Origin: Siphlonurus alternatus
Taxonomy: Eukaryota; Arthropoda; Insecta; Ephemeroptera; Siphlonuridae
DNA length: 64,000 bases
Direction of reading: 5' to 3'
Assembly: GCA_949825025.1 (NCBI GenBank)
Contig: OX463785.1
Location: forward strand, 22,879,971-22,943,970
The notes under the pieces are model-generated. The model made no database searches, was not told the DNA's origin, and was given only the letters and a program-made list of their open reading frames with translations. Positions within the stretch are counted from its first letter, which is position 1. Every line of letters begins with the position of its first letter. Shown here piece by piece: positions 40,937 to 52,997 of this stretch. A program made the position numbers and the translations under genes.

Positions 40937-42169
40937 TATGGTCACACCTAATGATATGATATTATACATTAAATTAATTATTTTTATTTAGGCAATTTTT
41001 ATTTAATTGCTTGGTATAAAGACTTTTTCAGATTTGTCAATGAATTCTTTAAACTTTTATTTACGTTAAAAATTATCTTCGAGTCAAAATAATTTTTACT
41101 GTGTTCAGTGACAAAATAAACATATTATACAATAAGGTACTTATTAAAAGAAAATTCAAATAAATTAAAATGTTTTTTATAGTATATATGAGCACTATTA
41201 AAAAATGTAACTCTTTCTCTCTACACTTTATACTAATTTACATTATATTATGCCAAAAAATTAGGTAAATTATTGCAATTTTTGATAAATGATAACTATT
41301 GCATCTTTAAATTTCTTATTTTAAATACAATTTCAAGCATTTATAATATAAAATTATTATCAGACAAAACTGAGAAAAAAGGCGGTGCATTAAATATTTG
41401 AACATTGGGTTACCTCCAATTTATTATCCAGCATGCAATATCAATAATCTATCCGGCACCTCCCTTACATTAGCTTTAACACACAACCCACCATATTTCC
41501 TGCTCCATTAGCTAGCTGCTGCACAAACTTTTGATATAAAAAATGAGTTACTTGATCGACTATGCCAAAAATGATCTTTCAACATTTCTTATATTCAATT
41601 ACTATTTATCTTCCTTCTGTGTCTATCTTTTGTATCTATTTTTATATTACTTGAAGTCAAAACAATAATAAAAAATATTTCTAATTATTTTTATATATTT
41701 TACCATCAAGTTTTATGAACGACATCCACACGTTTACATGAGGGCGTTTAATTAATAAGAATCAGTTAATGGCAAAATATGTTTTATATATAATAATTTC
41801 ATTTACAACGTATTTAAAATTAGTAAACCCATGTCGGCTTCTTCTTGAGATTTGGGATTCAGTCCCCCTTTCATTTCTGGGTCAAAATAAAGAATATATA
41901 TTATTTTAAATTTAGAATTTTAATAAACTATAAACTTTTTGCTTATTTTTTTTTTTATTTTGATTAAAATTACAAAATAAAAACAAATTGATTTTTTTTA
42001 AATATTTTATTTAAAGTAAATAAATTAATATTTTTAGTATGATTACAGTAATATAGATATTTTATCAATATATTTATTGATTTTATGATTTTTTTTAACA
42101 ACGCTGAATACCTTTATGCAGGCAAAATTATTCTTTGAAGATATTCTTCCGATATTTATAATGAGAAAG
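40937..42169. other. AT-rich DNA, no gene supported
   Basis: Slightly GC-richer at 41,400-41,530. CGTTTACATGAGGGCGTTTA at 41,732 resembles the palindrome arm of the 24.1-kb element, so it may be a fragment of that family. Confidence 0.4.
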
Positions 42170-42564
42170 AATAGACAATAATGGTTGCATTTTTTTAATT
42201 CATAATTAGAAACTATACCTAAAATTATGCTTTTCTGAATTTTTTCGGATTTTTTGGAGTGCGGGAACTAATTTTTTTAAAAAAAATATTTAAATTACCT
42301 GAATTTGGGTGGTACACCTGATGGGACAACCGTGACGTCATTTGTCATGCTGTGATTGGCTGTTGATGATGTCACGGCTGCTGTGATTGGCTGTCGATGA
42401 AGTCACGGTTGTCCCATCAGGTGTACCACCCAAATTCAGACATTTTAAATATTTTTTTAAAATTAGTTCCCGCACTCCAAAAAATCTGAAAAAATTCAGA
42501 AAAGCTTAATTTAATGTATATTTTCTAATTATGAAATAAAAAAATGCAACCATTATTGTCTATT
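42170..42564. mobile_element. Long inverted repeat related to family A, 395 bp
   Basis: Ends AATAGACAATAATGGTTGCA and TGCAACCATTATTGTCTATT. The arms extend about 165 bp with few mismatches (GGGTGGTACACCTGATGGGA / TCCCATCAGGTGTACCACCC) and share TTTTTTCGGATTTTTTGGAG-type sequence with family A. The centre has two direct copies of TGCTGTGATTGGCTGT. It carries TGACGTCA at 42,333. Confidence 0.92.
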
Positions 42565-42577
42565 GTTATGTTTCTGC

Positions 42578-42697
42578 ACTCTCAATAAAGAAAAGAATAC
42601 GTAATCTCATCCTTTCTTCCTATTATACCATCGAAACAAAATAGGAAGATAATAGAGAAAAAATTTAAAAGTGAATATGATATCAATTCTCTTTAAA
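42578..42697 (+). mobile_element. MITE family B, 3' half
   Basis: CTCAATAAAGAAAAGAATAC, then GAAACAAAATAGGAAG and TTTAAAAGTGAATA. The 5' half is absent and the copy starts just beyond the inverted repeat ending at 42,564. Confidence 0.65.
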
Positions 42698-43137
42698 CAT
42701 GGTATATTATAGTAATTTATGTATTAATAATTTATTATTATACTGACAATATCAATAGAATTTACAAGCATAATACAAACTTATTAAAAATTAAATAGAA
42801 AGACAACAAAAAGTCCCTTGCTGTTTGTATTAGTTATAAACAAGACACTATACATTATTAAGCAATCCCTGGAGATGTCGTGTGCTTTGCATTTTGCATC
42901 TCCCAGGCTTGTTAAGAAGGCCATGTGGTCTTAAAATGTCACTTCTATACCGTCATGTAGAGACTTTTTTTAAAATATTGTAGCAACAACATTATTACTT
43001 TTTAATGTAACTTCTTTTACATTGTAACTTATTATGAAAGGTGAATAAAGGGACATTTGTTATTATTTAATAATATAATAATAGTAAAAGCAAGTGTAGG
43101 TTTTGTTTGTTTTATCTCATAACTTTACATAAACAGA
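42698..43137. other. AT-rich DNA, no gene seen
   Basis: GGAGATGTCG...GCATCTCC near 42,871-42,903 is a weak local inverted repeat. Nothing else was seen. Confidence 0.45.
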
Positions 43138-43235
43138 GTTTCATCTTTTATTCCTATTTCTTTTTTCTCCTATTTCGCACAATTTCAGAGGAGAAAGGAA
43201 GAAATTCTTTGCTCTTATTGAGCATGAAAATATAG
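43138..43235 (-). mobile_element. MITE family B, 3' half, inverted to its neighbour
   Basis: Reverse-oriented TTTATTCCTATTTC, CTATTTCGCACAATTTCAGA and CTCTTATTGAGCATGAAA. It ends abruptly and faces the full copy at 43,263. Confidence 0.65.
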
Positions 43236-43262
43236 ATGATAGGAAGATGTGAGTCCTTATAG

Positions 43263-43527
43263 TTTAAAAAGTAACATCTTCAACTCATCTTTTATCTCTT
43301 TATTTACCTTAAAAACATATCTTATTTCCTCCTCGCTCAAAGTGAGGATGAAATAGAGACAATATTTCTGACATTTTAAACTCAATAAGATTAAAAAAGA
43401 CTATAATTTCGTCTTTTTCCCTCTAAAATGGTGCAAAATAGGAGGAAAAATAAATAGGAAAACGTGAGGTAATTTGACGAGAAGAGAGCTAAATAGTGAA
43501 TAAAAGATTTATTTATTTCAACTTGGG
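43263..43527 (+). mobile_element. MITE family B copy
   Basis: AACATCTTCAACTCATCTTT, CTCGCTCAAAGTGAGGATGA, AAAATGGTGCAAAATAGGAG, end TTTATTTCAACTTGG. It has a small insertion before the final GAGAGC block. Confidence 0.88.
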
Positions 43528-44762
43528 GAGGTATTTGTATTTCACGGCTTGACTGTGTTACACCCCGGGCCATTCTTTGAAGTAAAAAAAAAAAATGAAA
43601 GGTAAAAAAGTCATAAATTTCATTTAAAAACATAACAGCAATTTCTAACTACTAATAAATTACTTTATTATACATTTTTCTTTCTTCATTCAGTCATATT
43701 TTTTAAATCGTTTAATAAGAGATATATTAGGAAAGTGAAAAGAAACTCAGCCATAACTTCTTTGGCTTGCCACTTTTTCACGCCAGATCTTATTGGACTT
43801 CTAGCGATAACATGAGACAGAACTAATCGAAAATGTAATTGGTTTTATATCAAAATATAATACAGAGAAAAAGCTGGTGAACAATTTTATAACTCAGCAC
43901 ATCAGTTCTATTCTGAGCAGTCATATTTTATAAAAAATGAGGTAGTTTTAATTATAAAGAACACCCACTGTTGCACTTTTAAGGTAATTGATAGAGTAAT
44001 CAATAAAATATCGACCTTCCTGCTTTTAGTTTCTATGGTTCCCTTAGCTACAACTAGAAAAATACTACTACATATTACTCACCATTCCATGGAAGCTGCT
44101 TTCAAAATCCAAAATAATATCACGCAATATGTCAATGACAAACCAAAGAATTCATTTAGATTCTTTTTCTTATAGTAGCTAATAGTCCCTTATAATTGAG
44201 TTCAAATTTTGAGAAAGAAAAATTAAAAAACTTTTCTTAACAAATAGCAATATTTAATCTGGAATACCCAAAAATAATCAACATGCTTTATCCAATTCAC
44301 AAAAACTAAATATATAAAAATTAATATGTAAAAACTTGAATCGATGATTTTTGTCCATATTCTTTCGAAATGTTTTATAATTTGCACAGATGCACACTAC
44401 CTGGCGGTACCATAATTGTTCCCTTCTTTATTGCTGCGAATTTCAAGCTAAGATTCCGACAGCATTAGAAATACTATATTAAATAAAATATTTAAATATT
44501 ACCGTATTATTTCATATTAATTTTAAAAATATATATAATAAACAATATAATTTTAATTTTAAACTATTTTAAATAAAATATAATTATACTATAAATAATA
44601 AAAAAAAATTGTATTTTAAATGATATACGCTTTAAAAGTTATGAAATTTAAATTCAATTAAAGTAAACTCCCTACATTATGTTGTATACAGTACTAGTAA
44701 CAAAATCAATACATTTAATTTATTTTACATTAGTACATAAACCTAAAAATAACATGAAATGC
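43528..44762. other. AT-rich DNA, no gene seen
   Basis: A degraded TTTCTATGGTTCCCTTAG at 44,029 may be a seventh copy of the dispersed TTTCCATGG core. Confidence 0.4.
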
Positions 44763-44990
44763 TTACGAAAGAACTCGATGACAAAAAGTTACAACTAAAT
44801 GGTTATAAATCTTGCAAATTAACGCAGTCAAATGTTTTATTCTGAACGCACAGGCAGTAAAGCACACTGACGGTGGAGGGAGGGCATTTTGCGGTGCCAA
44901 TAGCCGCCATACCATCACCACTGCATTCTTCTCTCTGAGGGGCTCCAATTTATTCCATGCAGGTCACAAGGCAAGGTGAATGAGTAAAAA
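44763..44990 (-). other. GC-richer segment, possible repeat or exon remnant
   Basis: A 61-codon minus-strand frame runs through a locally GC-rich stretch (44,850-44,965). No domain is recognised and no convincing splice sites were found. It has the look of a repeat fragment, but I found no second copy here. Confidence 0.2.
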
Positions 44991-45238
44991 AAAAAAAAAA
45001 AATCGTTCTCGAAAGTCATTCTTGACAAAGATAGCTATTTAGATGCAGCCTTTTTATTTTTATATACGTGTGCATTGTATGGTTTTCATTCGCTCTCACG
45101 TCATCATTTGTAGAAGTTACTTTTTTCCAAAACATTTCATAAAATATTGCATTTTTGTGTAAATAGTAAAAAATAATAAAACAAATATGATAAAAAATAA
45201 TAATTTTAAAAATAATTTTTTACTTTATTTTATTAAGC

Positions 45239-45561
45239 AATGGAGTATCGACCTCCATTTTTTTTTTTTGCAGAAATGGATAGAGGGTGCAAAATTGTGC
45301 TACCCTGATTTTTTTCAGATTTTTTAGAGACCGGGAACTATTTTTAAAAAATTATTGAAAGCCTTTTTTTGTGACGTCACGAGGCGGCAAGTCCTATCTT
45401 TTTCTTAAGGAGCGGCGGCTCGTGACGTCACGAAAAGAACTTTCAATTATTTTTTAAAAATAGTTCCCGGGCTCTAAAAAATCTGAAAAAAATCAGAGTA
45501 ACATAACTTTGCACGCTCTATCCATTTCTGCAATAAAAAAATTAGAGGTCGATACTTCATT
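45239..45561. mobile_element. MITE family A copy with two GTGACGTCAC sites
   Basis: Ends AATGGAGTATCGACCTC and GAGGTCGATACTTCATT. Inner arms match the family. Both arms carry TGACGTCA (45,372 and 45,423). Confidence 0.88.
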
Positions 45562-46023
45562 TTTAAAAAATTTGTCATTAAAATTATGCTGTTCAATTAA
45601 TTTATATTTCAAATTTAATAATTACATAATTTAATATTTATTATACTAAAATAGCATAGGGAAAACATGTTTGAAATCAACAATAGCACTGCGGGGTTAA
45701 TACTATTGCACTTGTATTGATGCATAATATTATATAAATATATACAATTTAACCTTTTTTTTATTAAGTTTTTAATATTATAAAAAACATAATCATGATT
45801 ATAAATTTTGGAATAAGAATAAGAATAAGAAAATCAGGAGTAACATTTAAAAAAAAAAAAAAACGTATCCAGTACATGTGTCTAAGACTGTACTTTGTTT
45901 ATGACAAGCCATTGGGAATTTCGTGAGACGATCTGAGGGATTCTTATGGGACACACAGCCTCCCTGGAATGGACCTACATCTCTTTAGCATTGCATGATA
46001 CCCCCCTCTTATACTGCCAGTCC
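45562..46023. other. AT-rich DNA grading into a GC-richer promoter-like patch
   Basis: From about 45,880 the sequence is less AT-rich and leads to the TATA/E-box arrangement at 46,024-46,046. Confidence 0.35.
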
Positions 46024-46046
46024 CACGTGACTCTCAGTATATAAAG
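46024..46046 (+). promoter_or_regulatory. Candidate core promoter: E-box plus TATA box
   Basis: CACGTG (46,024-46,029) is followed eight bases later by TATATAAAG (46,038-46,046), in the least AT-rich stretch of the neighbourhood. No open frame was recognised downstream before the family B element at 46,193, so any transcript would be non-coding at its start or spliced. Confidence 0.25.
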
Positions 46047-46192
46047 CAGCTACAATGTTATTTTGAAACGTCGCTTGTCAACCGTGTAACTTTTGTGATA
46101 GGGATTTCAGTTTGTAAAAATTGATCGATTTTATTGTTGATTTCTTATTATCATCAAGTACTTTTTGATCTTATGTGATACAAAAGTTGGAA

Positions 46193-46573
46193 TATTAAGT
46201 TTTTAACTCATCCTTTTCACGTCTAAACCTAATCTTATTACGTCTTTTTACCTCAAAAATACATCTTATTTCTTCCTCGCTGGAATTAAGGATAAAATGG
46301 AGACAATGATGGTATTCACAAAGAGTTAAGAAGCGTTTTAGGGAGAGATATTTTAAAAAGCGTTTTTCTTACCTGTTACCTGGTATAAAAAACGCGTCTT
46401 AAAATATCTCTCCCTAAAATGCTCCTTAACTCTTCGTGAATACCAACCACTGTTCTAAAGTGTCGTAGCAAATAAAAGAAAAGAAGACGTATAATCTCAT
46501 CTTTTTTCCTTCAAAATAGGAGGAAACTAGACGAGGAAAGAGCGAATTAAAGATGAAATTTATTCCAATTCAG
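46193..46573 (+). mobile_element. MITE family B copy, split by a nested MITE
   Basis: AACTCATCCTTTTCACGTCT, ATACATCTTATTTCTTCCTC and AAATGGAGACAATG precede the insertion. AAGACGTATAATCTCATCTT and GAGGAAACTAGACGAGG follow it. Confidence 0.85.
46310..46445. mobile_element. MITE family G nested in family B
   Basis: A 136-bp inverted repeat with ends TGGTATTCACAAAGAGTTAA and TTAACTCTTCGTGAATACCA, then TTTTAGGGAGAGATATTTTA / TAAAATATCTCTCCCTAAAA. It sits where other family B copies run on from GAGACAAT. The target duplication is unclear. Confidence 0.9.
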
Positions 46574-47623
46574 GGTGATTTATTTTTATTACCCTGAACG
46601 ATATTAAATCCCTTCAACAATGGATTTGGATTTAGTACTTCGAATTATGATTGTCATTTTTTTCCATCTTCTTTTTAGCTCTCTTAAATTAACTGCAACA
46701 TACGGAGACCTAAAAAAAATCCCACTGAAATTTATCTGTTCTGTAACAATCGTGCTGCAAGGAAGCTAAAATATCGCCTCGTATAAAGTTACAGAACGAT
46801 AGTAAAATATAATGAGCGTCCGTTCTCTAAATCAGAGTCGCCATCGTGAGAAAAGCTTTGGTAGTAACTTTTGAGGGACATATCAAGGAAAATACACATT
46901 CAGGTCGTATTAAAAATTACCTACAATATTGATGTACTTTTATGATGTCTTTGGAAGATTAATAAATTTTTCATTTGAATATTCATTTTTATAATTTTAG
47001 AAATAATTCAAAAGGTTTCCATAATGATATCAACAATGTAACAGTAGCCGTTAAAGACGAGAACTGTTTTAATTTATTTTGATACAGTATGCATTTACAG
47101 GTCGAAAATTGAACAACTTTTCAAAAATTTTATTGAAATGATTTTGTGGGTAAAATATTTAAGATTTAACTTCAATAAATTTTTTTCATATTTTTATTAA
47201 GCTTCATATATATATATATGCAGTGCGAAATATCTAATTACTAATTAAATTCGTTTTTTACTATTATTTATTTAATTTCTATTTATGTTACAAAGAATTA
47301 AATTTTCTCCCTAAAAAATGTATAAGCAAACATGAATAATCAATTTCATAGAAAAATATCAAATTTTTGCAATAAATTATTTTTATTTATCTAATCAACA
47401 GTATTTTAATTAAAATACCAGTTACAAGATTAACATTACAAACCACAGATTTATCGAAACTAATTGACACAATTAACATTCAAGGGAGTGGAATATCCCA
47501 ATTTGTTTCCACAGTAACGATTTACACTTTGTTACAGCAGCTCAAGGAAACACACACTTTGGTGTGAGAAGATTCGAACGATTATTGGAGTACAATTTAC
47601 AGTTTTCGCTTGGCCGCACTCTC
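46574..47623. other. AT-rich DNA, no gene supported
   Basis: Nothing recognised until the X-box-like site. Confidence 0.45.
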
Positions 47624-47636
47624 GTTGCCTAGCAAC
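47624..47636. promoter_or_regulatory. RFX X-box-like site
   Basis: GTTGCCTAGCAAC is a complete match to the X-box pattern GTNRCC-(0 to 3)-RGYAAC with a one-base spacer. RFX factors use such sites at ciliary gene promoters in animals. It is followed by 30 codons of open plus-strand frame with no recognisable product. A single motif match does not show function. Confidence 0.4.
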
Positions 47637-47751
47637 CTACGAAACATAAGAGATCCTAACTACAGTTCACTGAGCCTTTCAAACAAGTCATTATATAATA
47701 TATTTCTAGCTTTTTGTAGCTTCAATAAGTCCGTATCATTTAAAAATTTCA

Positions 47752-47990
47752 TTATCAACTCATCCTTTACATATCTAACTCTAATTATTATTAAACATTG
47801 AATTTCTCTTACTTAATTAACACATCTTATTTATTCCTCGATCAAAAGTAATAGAAAAAGTTTCATGATCAATAAGAGGAAAGTAGACGTAATTTCATAT
47901 TTTACCTCGAAAATAGTGAAAAGTAGGAGGAAAAAAGACGAAGGGAGACAATAAAATTGACTAAAAAAGATTAAAAGAATTTCAACCCAG
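47752..47990 (+). mobile_element. MITE family B copy, diverged
   Basis: TCAACTCATCCTTTACATAT, AACACATCTTATTTATTCCT, ATCAATAAGAGGAAAGTAGA, GTAGGAGGAAAAAAGACGAA, end ATTTCAACCCAGG. Confidence 0.8.
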
Positions 47991-48680
47991 GAAAACATAC
48001 CTAGAATTAATTACATAATTTGTCAGTACATACATAATCATTGATTACAATTAAGTGTGTTAAAACATTTCAATTATTTTCATAATAATTTAGTATCATA
48101 TAAATTCAATTTAAAATACTCCATAATAATATTCCAAAATTGTAATGCAGGTTAAAGTCATTAAATTTACATCAAAGCCTGCAGAATATTGTATTTTTTT
48201 TCATAGATCTGCAATGTAATTATAATTGCATGCCAATTTTGTTTTCTAAAGCTTAAAGTTAAAAGATCATTTTATTTTATATATGCCGTACCTCATTATT
48301 TGTTATTTCTCTCAAAGAACTTCAGTGACATAAAAAAAGAACAGAAATAAAATAAAAAAGCTGAAAGATCACTTTTTTTTTTTCTTGTCACAATTTTTTC
48401 TAACTTCTTTTTCCTCTCTGACTTAAACCGATTTTTTTCTCTCTTACTCTTTATAGATCCCGACTTCTTTTTTAGATTTTCTAAATGATATTTCTTTACA
48501 GCTATCGCATATAAAGTATAATACAAAATATATAATATGAGAACATACCATCATCTTTTCTATAATCATCAGTCAATAGGGTGCTTTCTCCTTGTTAGTA
48601 AGAGAGTCTCGAGTTCTCTCAAATATAAAATATTATAAATATATACTGTACGCTTTTACTTTAAATTCATGTTAAAATAA
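47991..48680. other. AT-rich DNA, no gene seen
   Basis: A 76-codon minus-strand ORF (48,296-48,526) is Lys/Arg-rich low-complexity sequence and is not called. Confidence 0.45.
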
Positions 48681-48826
48681 AGCCTGTATTATGAAATACA
48701 ACTGCACTGACAATTTTTTTCTTGCAAGAAAATTTTATCTCATTACAAACAAATCAAGTTGGGAGTTTTTTCGTAATAAAAAATCGTGTAGAATAGTCAC
48801 AAAAATTATATATTGTAATACCAGTT
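48681..48826. mobile_element. MITE family C with TAA target duplication
   Basis: Ends AGCCTGTATTATGAAATAC and TATATTGTAATACCAGTT, flanked by TAA on both sides. Inner TTTCTTGCAAGAAAATTTTA and CATTACAAACAAATCAAG match the 63-kb copies. Confidence 0.8.
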
Positions 48827-50058
48827 TAATGTATAAAAGTATAAAAAATTTGGTTTAGTATTTTTTATATTTTATTGTTATATAATATTTAAATTATTTT
48901 TTAAAAATTTGTATTTATGTAGTAATACAATTAAAATATAATTGAAAGAGTATTTTTATTTTGTTTAGTAAATAAAATAAAGTGCTTAACAATTTATTGA
49001 AATAATGTAGTAGTTTTACAATACATCAATTATCTTCAGTTTATGCTGGAAAATGTCTATGTAGGGTAAAACAGCTGTAAATTTGGAATTGTAATTTCTA
49101 TTTAAAATTAATAATAGAAAAATAGAGCAAGATAACTCCCATCATTATACTAATTAATTTGCAGTTATTTAATTTTTCTGTTATCTTTTTTGGTAGAGAA
49201 TTTGTAGAGAATTTCTCTACCATCATAAAAATCATCATACCATCTAAAATCATGAGTATAATATCATATTTGAGTACCCCAATTTATAAAATATCAATAC
49301 TCCCTATTAATTATAAAATTCAATATTTCCAATATTGTGGTATATGTTAGTAACGATATTTTCAGATGGTAAAAAATTTAACAAAGATTAACAGCAGAAT
49401 GTTTAGATAAATGTTGTAAAATATTATTTATTTATTCTTCAGGCAATTTTGTACGACTTGACAAAAAGATGAACAAAACAACATTTTGATTCCATCTTAC
49501 ATATGTCGAATCTGAACAAAAAAAAAAGTATCTTTTCCCTAAGGTACTTAACTTATTCTACTTTTCTCGTATCTCTGCTACTTGTATTGACAAAACATCA
49601 GAATTCTTTAATACCTCTTTGTAAAAATCAATATTTTTTTATTGTTTTCGTTTGACGATTTTGGAATTGAATAAACTCATTGTATTGCATGATATTGATA
49701 TTTCAGTTCACTCTCTCTTATTAAAAATCAGTCTAAAGAGGATTTTTTTTAATATATTTTGCTTCATACAACACTTACTGAGCAAAATACTTAAGAGAAA
49801 ATTATAATTTTAGAAATACAAAATATGACATCTTTTTCACAGGAATGCTGCTTATTAAATTATTTGAGTGTCAGAAAATAGAGTTATAAAACATTTACTA
49901 TTTTAAGCTTTATTTTGTCGTTTACAGATTAGAAAAAAAAATCTCATTAGATTACAATTTTAAATATTTAAATATCAAATGAACCTTATATACATGGAAC
50001 ATAAGAGTCATCTTATATAATTGTTTATTTAATAATTTTGTAATAATAAACAGACTAT
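48827..50058. other. AT-rich DNA, no gene seen
   Basis: A short local duplication (GTAGAGAATTT twice, then its inverse) lies at 49,195-49,221. Otherwise nothing. Confidence 0.45.
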
Positions 50059-50315
50059 CCTAGTTGAAAAATTACGTCTTCAACTCATCCTTTTTACACG
50101 TCTAAAACTAATCTTTTTACCTCTAAAACACATCTTACTTCCTCCTCGCTCAAAGTGAAGATGAAATGAAGACTAACATTTTATGCTCAAGAAGAAGAAA
50201 AAAAACGTAAACTTGTCCTTTTCCCTCCTTTTTCCTCTAAAATTGTACAAAATAGGAGGGCTAAAAGATGAGAGGAGAGCTTAGCGATTAAAAATATTGT
50301 TTATTTCAATTCAGG
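50059..50315 (+). mobile_element. MITE family B, full-length copy
   Basis: Both ends are preserved: CCTAGTTGAAAAATTACGTC and TTTATTTCAATTCAGG. Good reference copy for the family. Confidence 0.9.
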
Positions 50316-51020
50316 ATTGCTTGGAAGTTTTAAAATACTATTTTCTGGTATTTATTTTGAATTTTTCTACTTCATAATAGATAACTAAAATTTATTTTTG
50401 TTATACATTTGGATAGAGTATAGAGGTTGTATGTTATTATTCATTTCCAGTTATTTGAGAACCATCCATTTGACCGGAGATTTTCAAATTAAAGTTCTCT
50501 GGTATGACCCTTATAATCCTATCTATACAAACGTTGCTGTGACGTCATAGTCATGTAATTCCTCTGCCATAGAGGATCTCTGCCTATGATTGCATGTTGT
50601 ATAATATGTACAAAGCTATGACATCAAAGCGTTCTGTATATCACAATTTAGGGGGAGTGGGAGCTAGGTGGGGATAGAAAAGTCATACTACAGAACTTTT
50701 GCTTCTCTATATATAACTATAAATATGATCATGTAAAATATCATACAAAATTTATGTATACATTTGAGTTTTGTTTTTGTTTGTAATTAGGATATGAGTT
50801 AAATACGAAATTTTTCTTAAGTTAAATATTACAGAAATAATATTAATTTAATCAAAATTGTTGAAATTGTATTAATTTATAGACCTCAACTATTTTAATT
50901 AATAAGTCAATAATACTTGTAAAATAATTAATGATGGGTTGTAATATAAATGAGTTTACAAGTACAATTTCAAACAAACTCATTATCCTAGTTTACAATT
51001 GATATTTATAATTATTATTA
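50316..51020. other. AT-rich DNA with an isolated TGACGTCA
   Basis: TGACGTCA at 50,540-50,547 lies outside any recognised MITE. CCTCTGCCATAGAGG at 50,560-50,574 is a small palindrome nearby. No gene. Confidence 0.4.
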
Positions 51021-51245
51021 CTCTCCGAATTCATACAATAGTAATTGTAATTTTATTGTTAATGTTGTGTACTTGTATTTTACACAATACATACTAATTA
51101 TATTTTATAAGGTAACAATACTCAATATAGTATAGTAGTGTATTCAACTAAATTATACGATGCATTATTTGTTCTAATAATCAGGCAAAACATTTCTTTA
51201 CACTGAAAAAAAAAAGTTCATTCAATTGGAAATTGAGTACTAATT
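51021..51245 (+). repeat. Old duplication, block P, copy 1
   Basis: Shares with 51,973-52,200 the ordered landmarks TTACTCTCCGA, CTAATTATATTTTATAA, AACAATA-TCAATATAGT, TTATTTGTTCT-ATAATCA and TTACACTGAAAAAAAAA. Confidence 0.7.
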
Positions 51246-51523
51246 ATGAATTATCAAAAACTAGTTATAGAATATAGAATCAAAAATATAAGATAATTAA
51301 CTATTAGAGGGTTCAAAGAACATTAAAAATTGCAAACATTAAACCCACTGTCTAAATGTTCAGAAAAAATAGCATGCATATTCTCCGAATATTGCAATCC
51401 AAAAAATGCCTAGATCCGCTACCAACTAATAGTGTCCACTTTTACCAGTTTTTTACCTGAATGTGACCCTTGATTACTTTTTTTAAAATTAAAATTAATT
51501 ATTATAAAAAAATTATGGATTTC

Positions 51524-51525
<2 letters not shown>

Positions 51526-51596
<71 letters not shown>

Positions 51597-51597
51597 T
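51526..51597. repeat. (CT)n microsatellite
   Basis: About 70 bp of CT with one interruption near the right end. Confidence 0.97.
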
Positions 51598-51679
51598 TGC
51601 CGTCCATGAGTGTTTTGAATACTGTTCCGTAAAGCATTTATAATAAATTAAATATAATATTTAAATAAATAACGTGTGA

Positions 51680-51960
51680 TCTATTTTTAAGTTTTTGATA
51701 AATCCAAATTTACTTGCAGCTAGAAAAAAGTCATGACAAAATTTATTTTTTATTTGGCAAAATAAGCTTTAGAAATTAATTTTTTCCGTGTAGTTAAAGC
51801 TTCATATAAAATTATAAAATATGTAATTTATCACATATCAACAAAAAAAAATACAAATTATATCCATTATGTTTTAAGCAATCACATGGTATTATTGCAA
51901 TCGTATAATATAATTACATAATTTCTTATTCCGCGCAAGCAATGACATGTTCAAAGTAAT
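51680..51960 (+). repeat. Old duplication, block Q, copy 1 (no MITE)
   Basis: Shares with 52,530-53,110 ACTTGCAGCTAGAAAAAA, ATCAACAAAAAAAAATACA, CATGGTATTATTGCAATCG and ATAATTTCTTATTC...CAAGCAAT. It lacks the family B element found in copy 2. Confidence 0.65.
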
Positions 51961-51972
51961 AAAAAATAAATA

Positions 51973-52200
51973 ATTACTCTCCGAGTTCCATTTATTTAAT
52001 ATTGTGTAAATGTAACACATTATTATTTTACATGCTAATTATATTTTATAACTTAACAATAATCAATATAGTGTATAATAACTAAACTATGCAACGCTTT
52101 ATTTGTTCTGATAATCATATAAACATTTCTAGATAAACAATGAAACTTGTTACACTGAAAAAAAAAGTATTTCGTTAATTTGAAACTTAATAATTTTATT
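51973..52200 (+). repeat. Old duplication, block P, copy 2
   Basis: Partner of 51,021-51,245, about 950 bp away in the same orientation. Confidence 0.7.
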
Positions 52201-52205
52201 GTTTT

Positions 52206-52260
52206 ACATAAGTTTGGCTTTAAGTTCAAGCTAAACTTGAACTTAAAGCCAAACTTGTGT
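52206..52260. repeat. 25-bp hairpin with 5-base loop
   Basis: AGTTTGGCTTTAAGTTCAAG pairs with CTTGAACTTAAAGCCAAACT around loop CTAAA. There is one mismatch over the full 25-bp arms. Confidence 0.95.
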
Positions 52261-52584
52261 CTTGTGAAAGAATTTGAAAACAATTATCTGTCAATCAGTC
52301 AACTTTTATTTCATTTTTGTTTTAGTTTGAAATCATAAATAAGATTCAATCTTCTAGTGTTATAATTATTCTAGGTCTTGAAGAAACATATTTTTCATGT
52401 AAATATCTTCAACCAATAAGGTTATTGTGTATAACCTTGGTTGATCGTAAAATAAGTGACCAATAAAAAAAAAAAAAAAAAAGAAAGTGCTTTCTTTAAC
52501 AAAATTATTTATACATACGACATTTTAAAATATACCTTGTTTTTTTATAAACTCATTTGCAGCTATAAAAAAATAACATTACTT

Positions 52585-52860
52585 CCTAGTTGAAAAATTA
52601 CATCTTTTATTCATCCTTTACACATCTAAACCTAATCTTTTTACCTCTAAAACACATCTTATTTCTTCTTCGCTATAAGTGAGCACGAAATGGAGATAAT
52701 ATTTCTAGCATTTTATGCTCAAGAAGAGGAAAAAAGATGTTATCACGTTTTTTGCCCTCTGAAATGGTGCAAAATAGGAGGAAATTATTAGAGTAGAAGA
52801 AAGCTTTATAGTTATATATTATATATAGTGAATAAAAGAATAAATTTATTTCAACTCGGG
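52585..52860 (+). mobile_element. MITE family B, full-length copy in block Q
   Basis: Ends CCTAGTTGAAAAATTACATC and TTTATTTCAACTCGGG are both intact. The corresponding empty site is visible in block Q copy 1 near 51,730. A small TATATATTATATATAG expansion lies before the 3' end. Confidence 0.9.
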
Positions 52861-52997
52861 CCTTAAAAAAAGGGAAATATAAATTTTATAATTGTAAAAA
52901 ACAAGCTCTTGCAAAAAAATTTAACCGTGTAACTTGATATAAAATATATAATATATTTATTACATTTAATATTAACAAAAAAAATTACATACATCAT

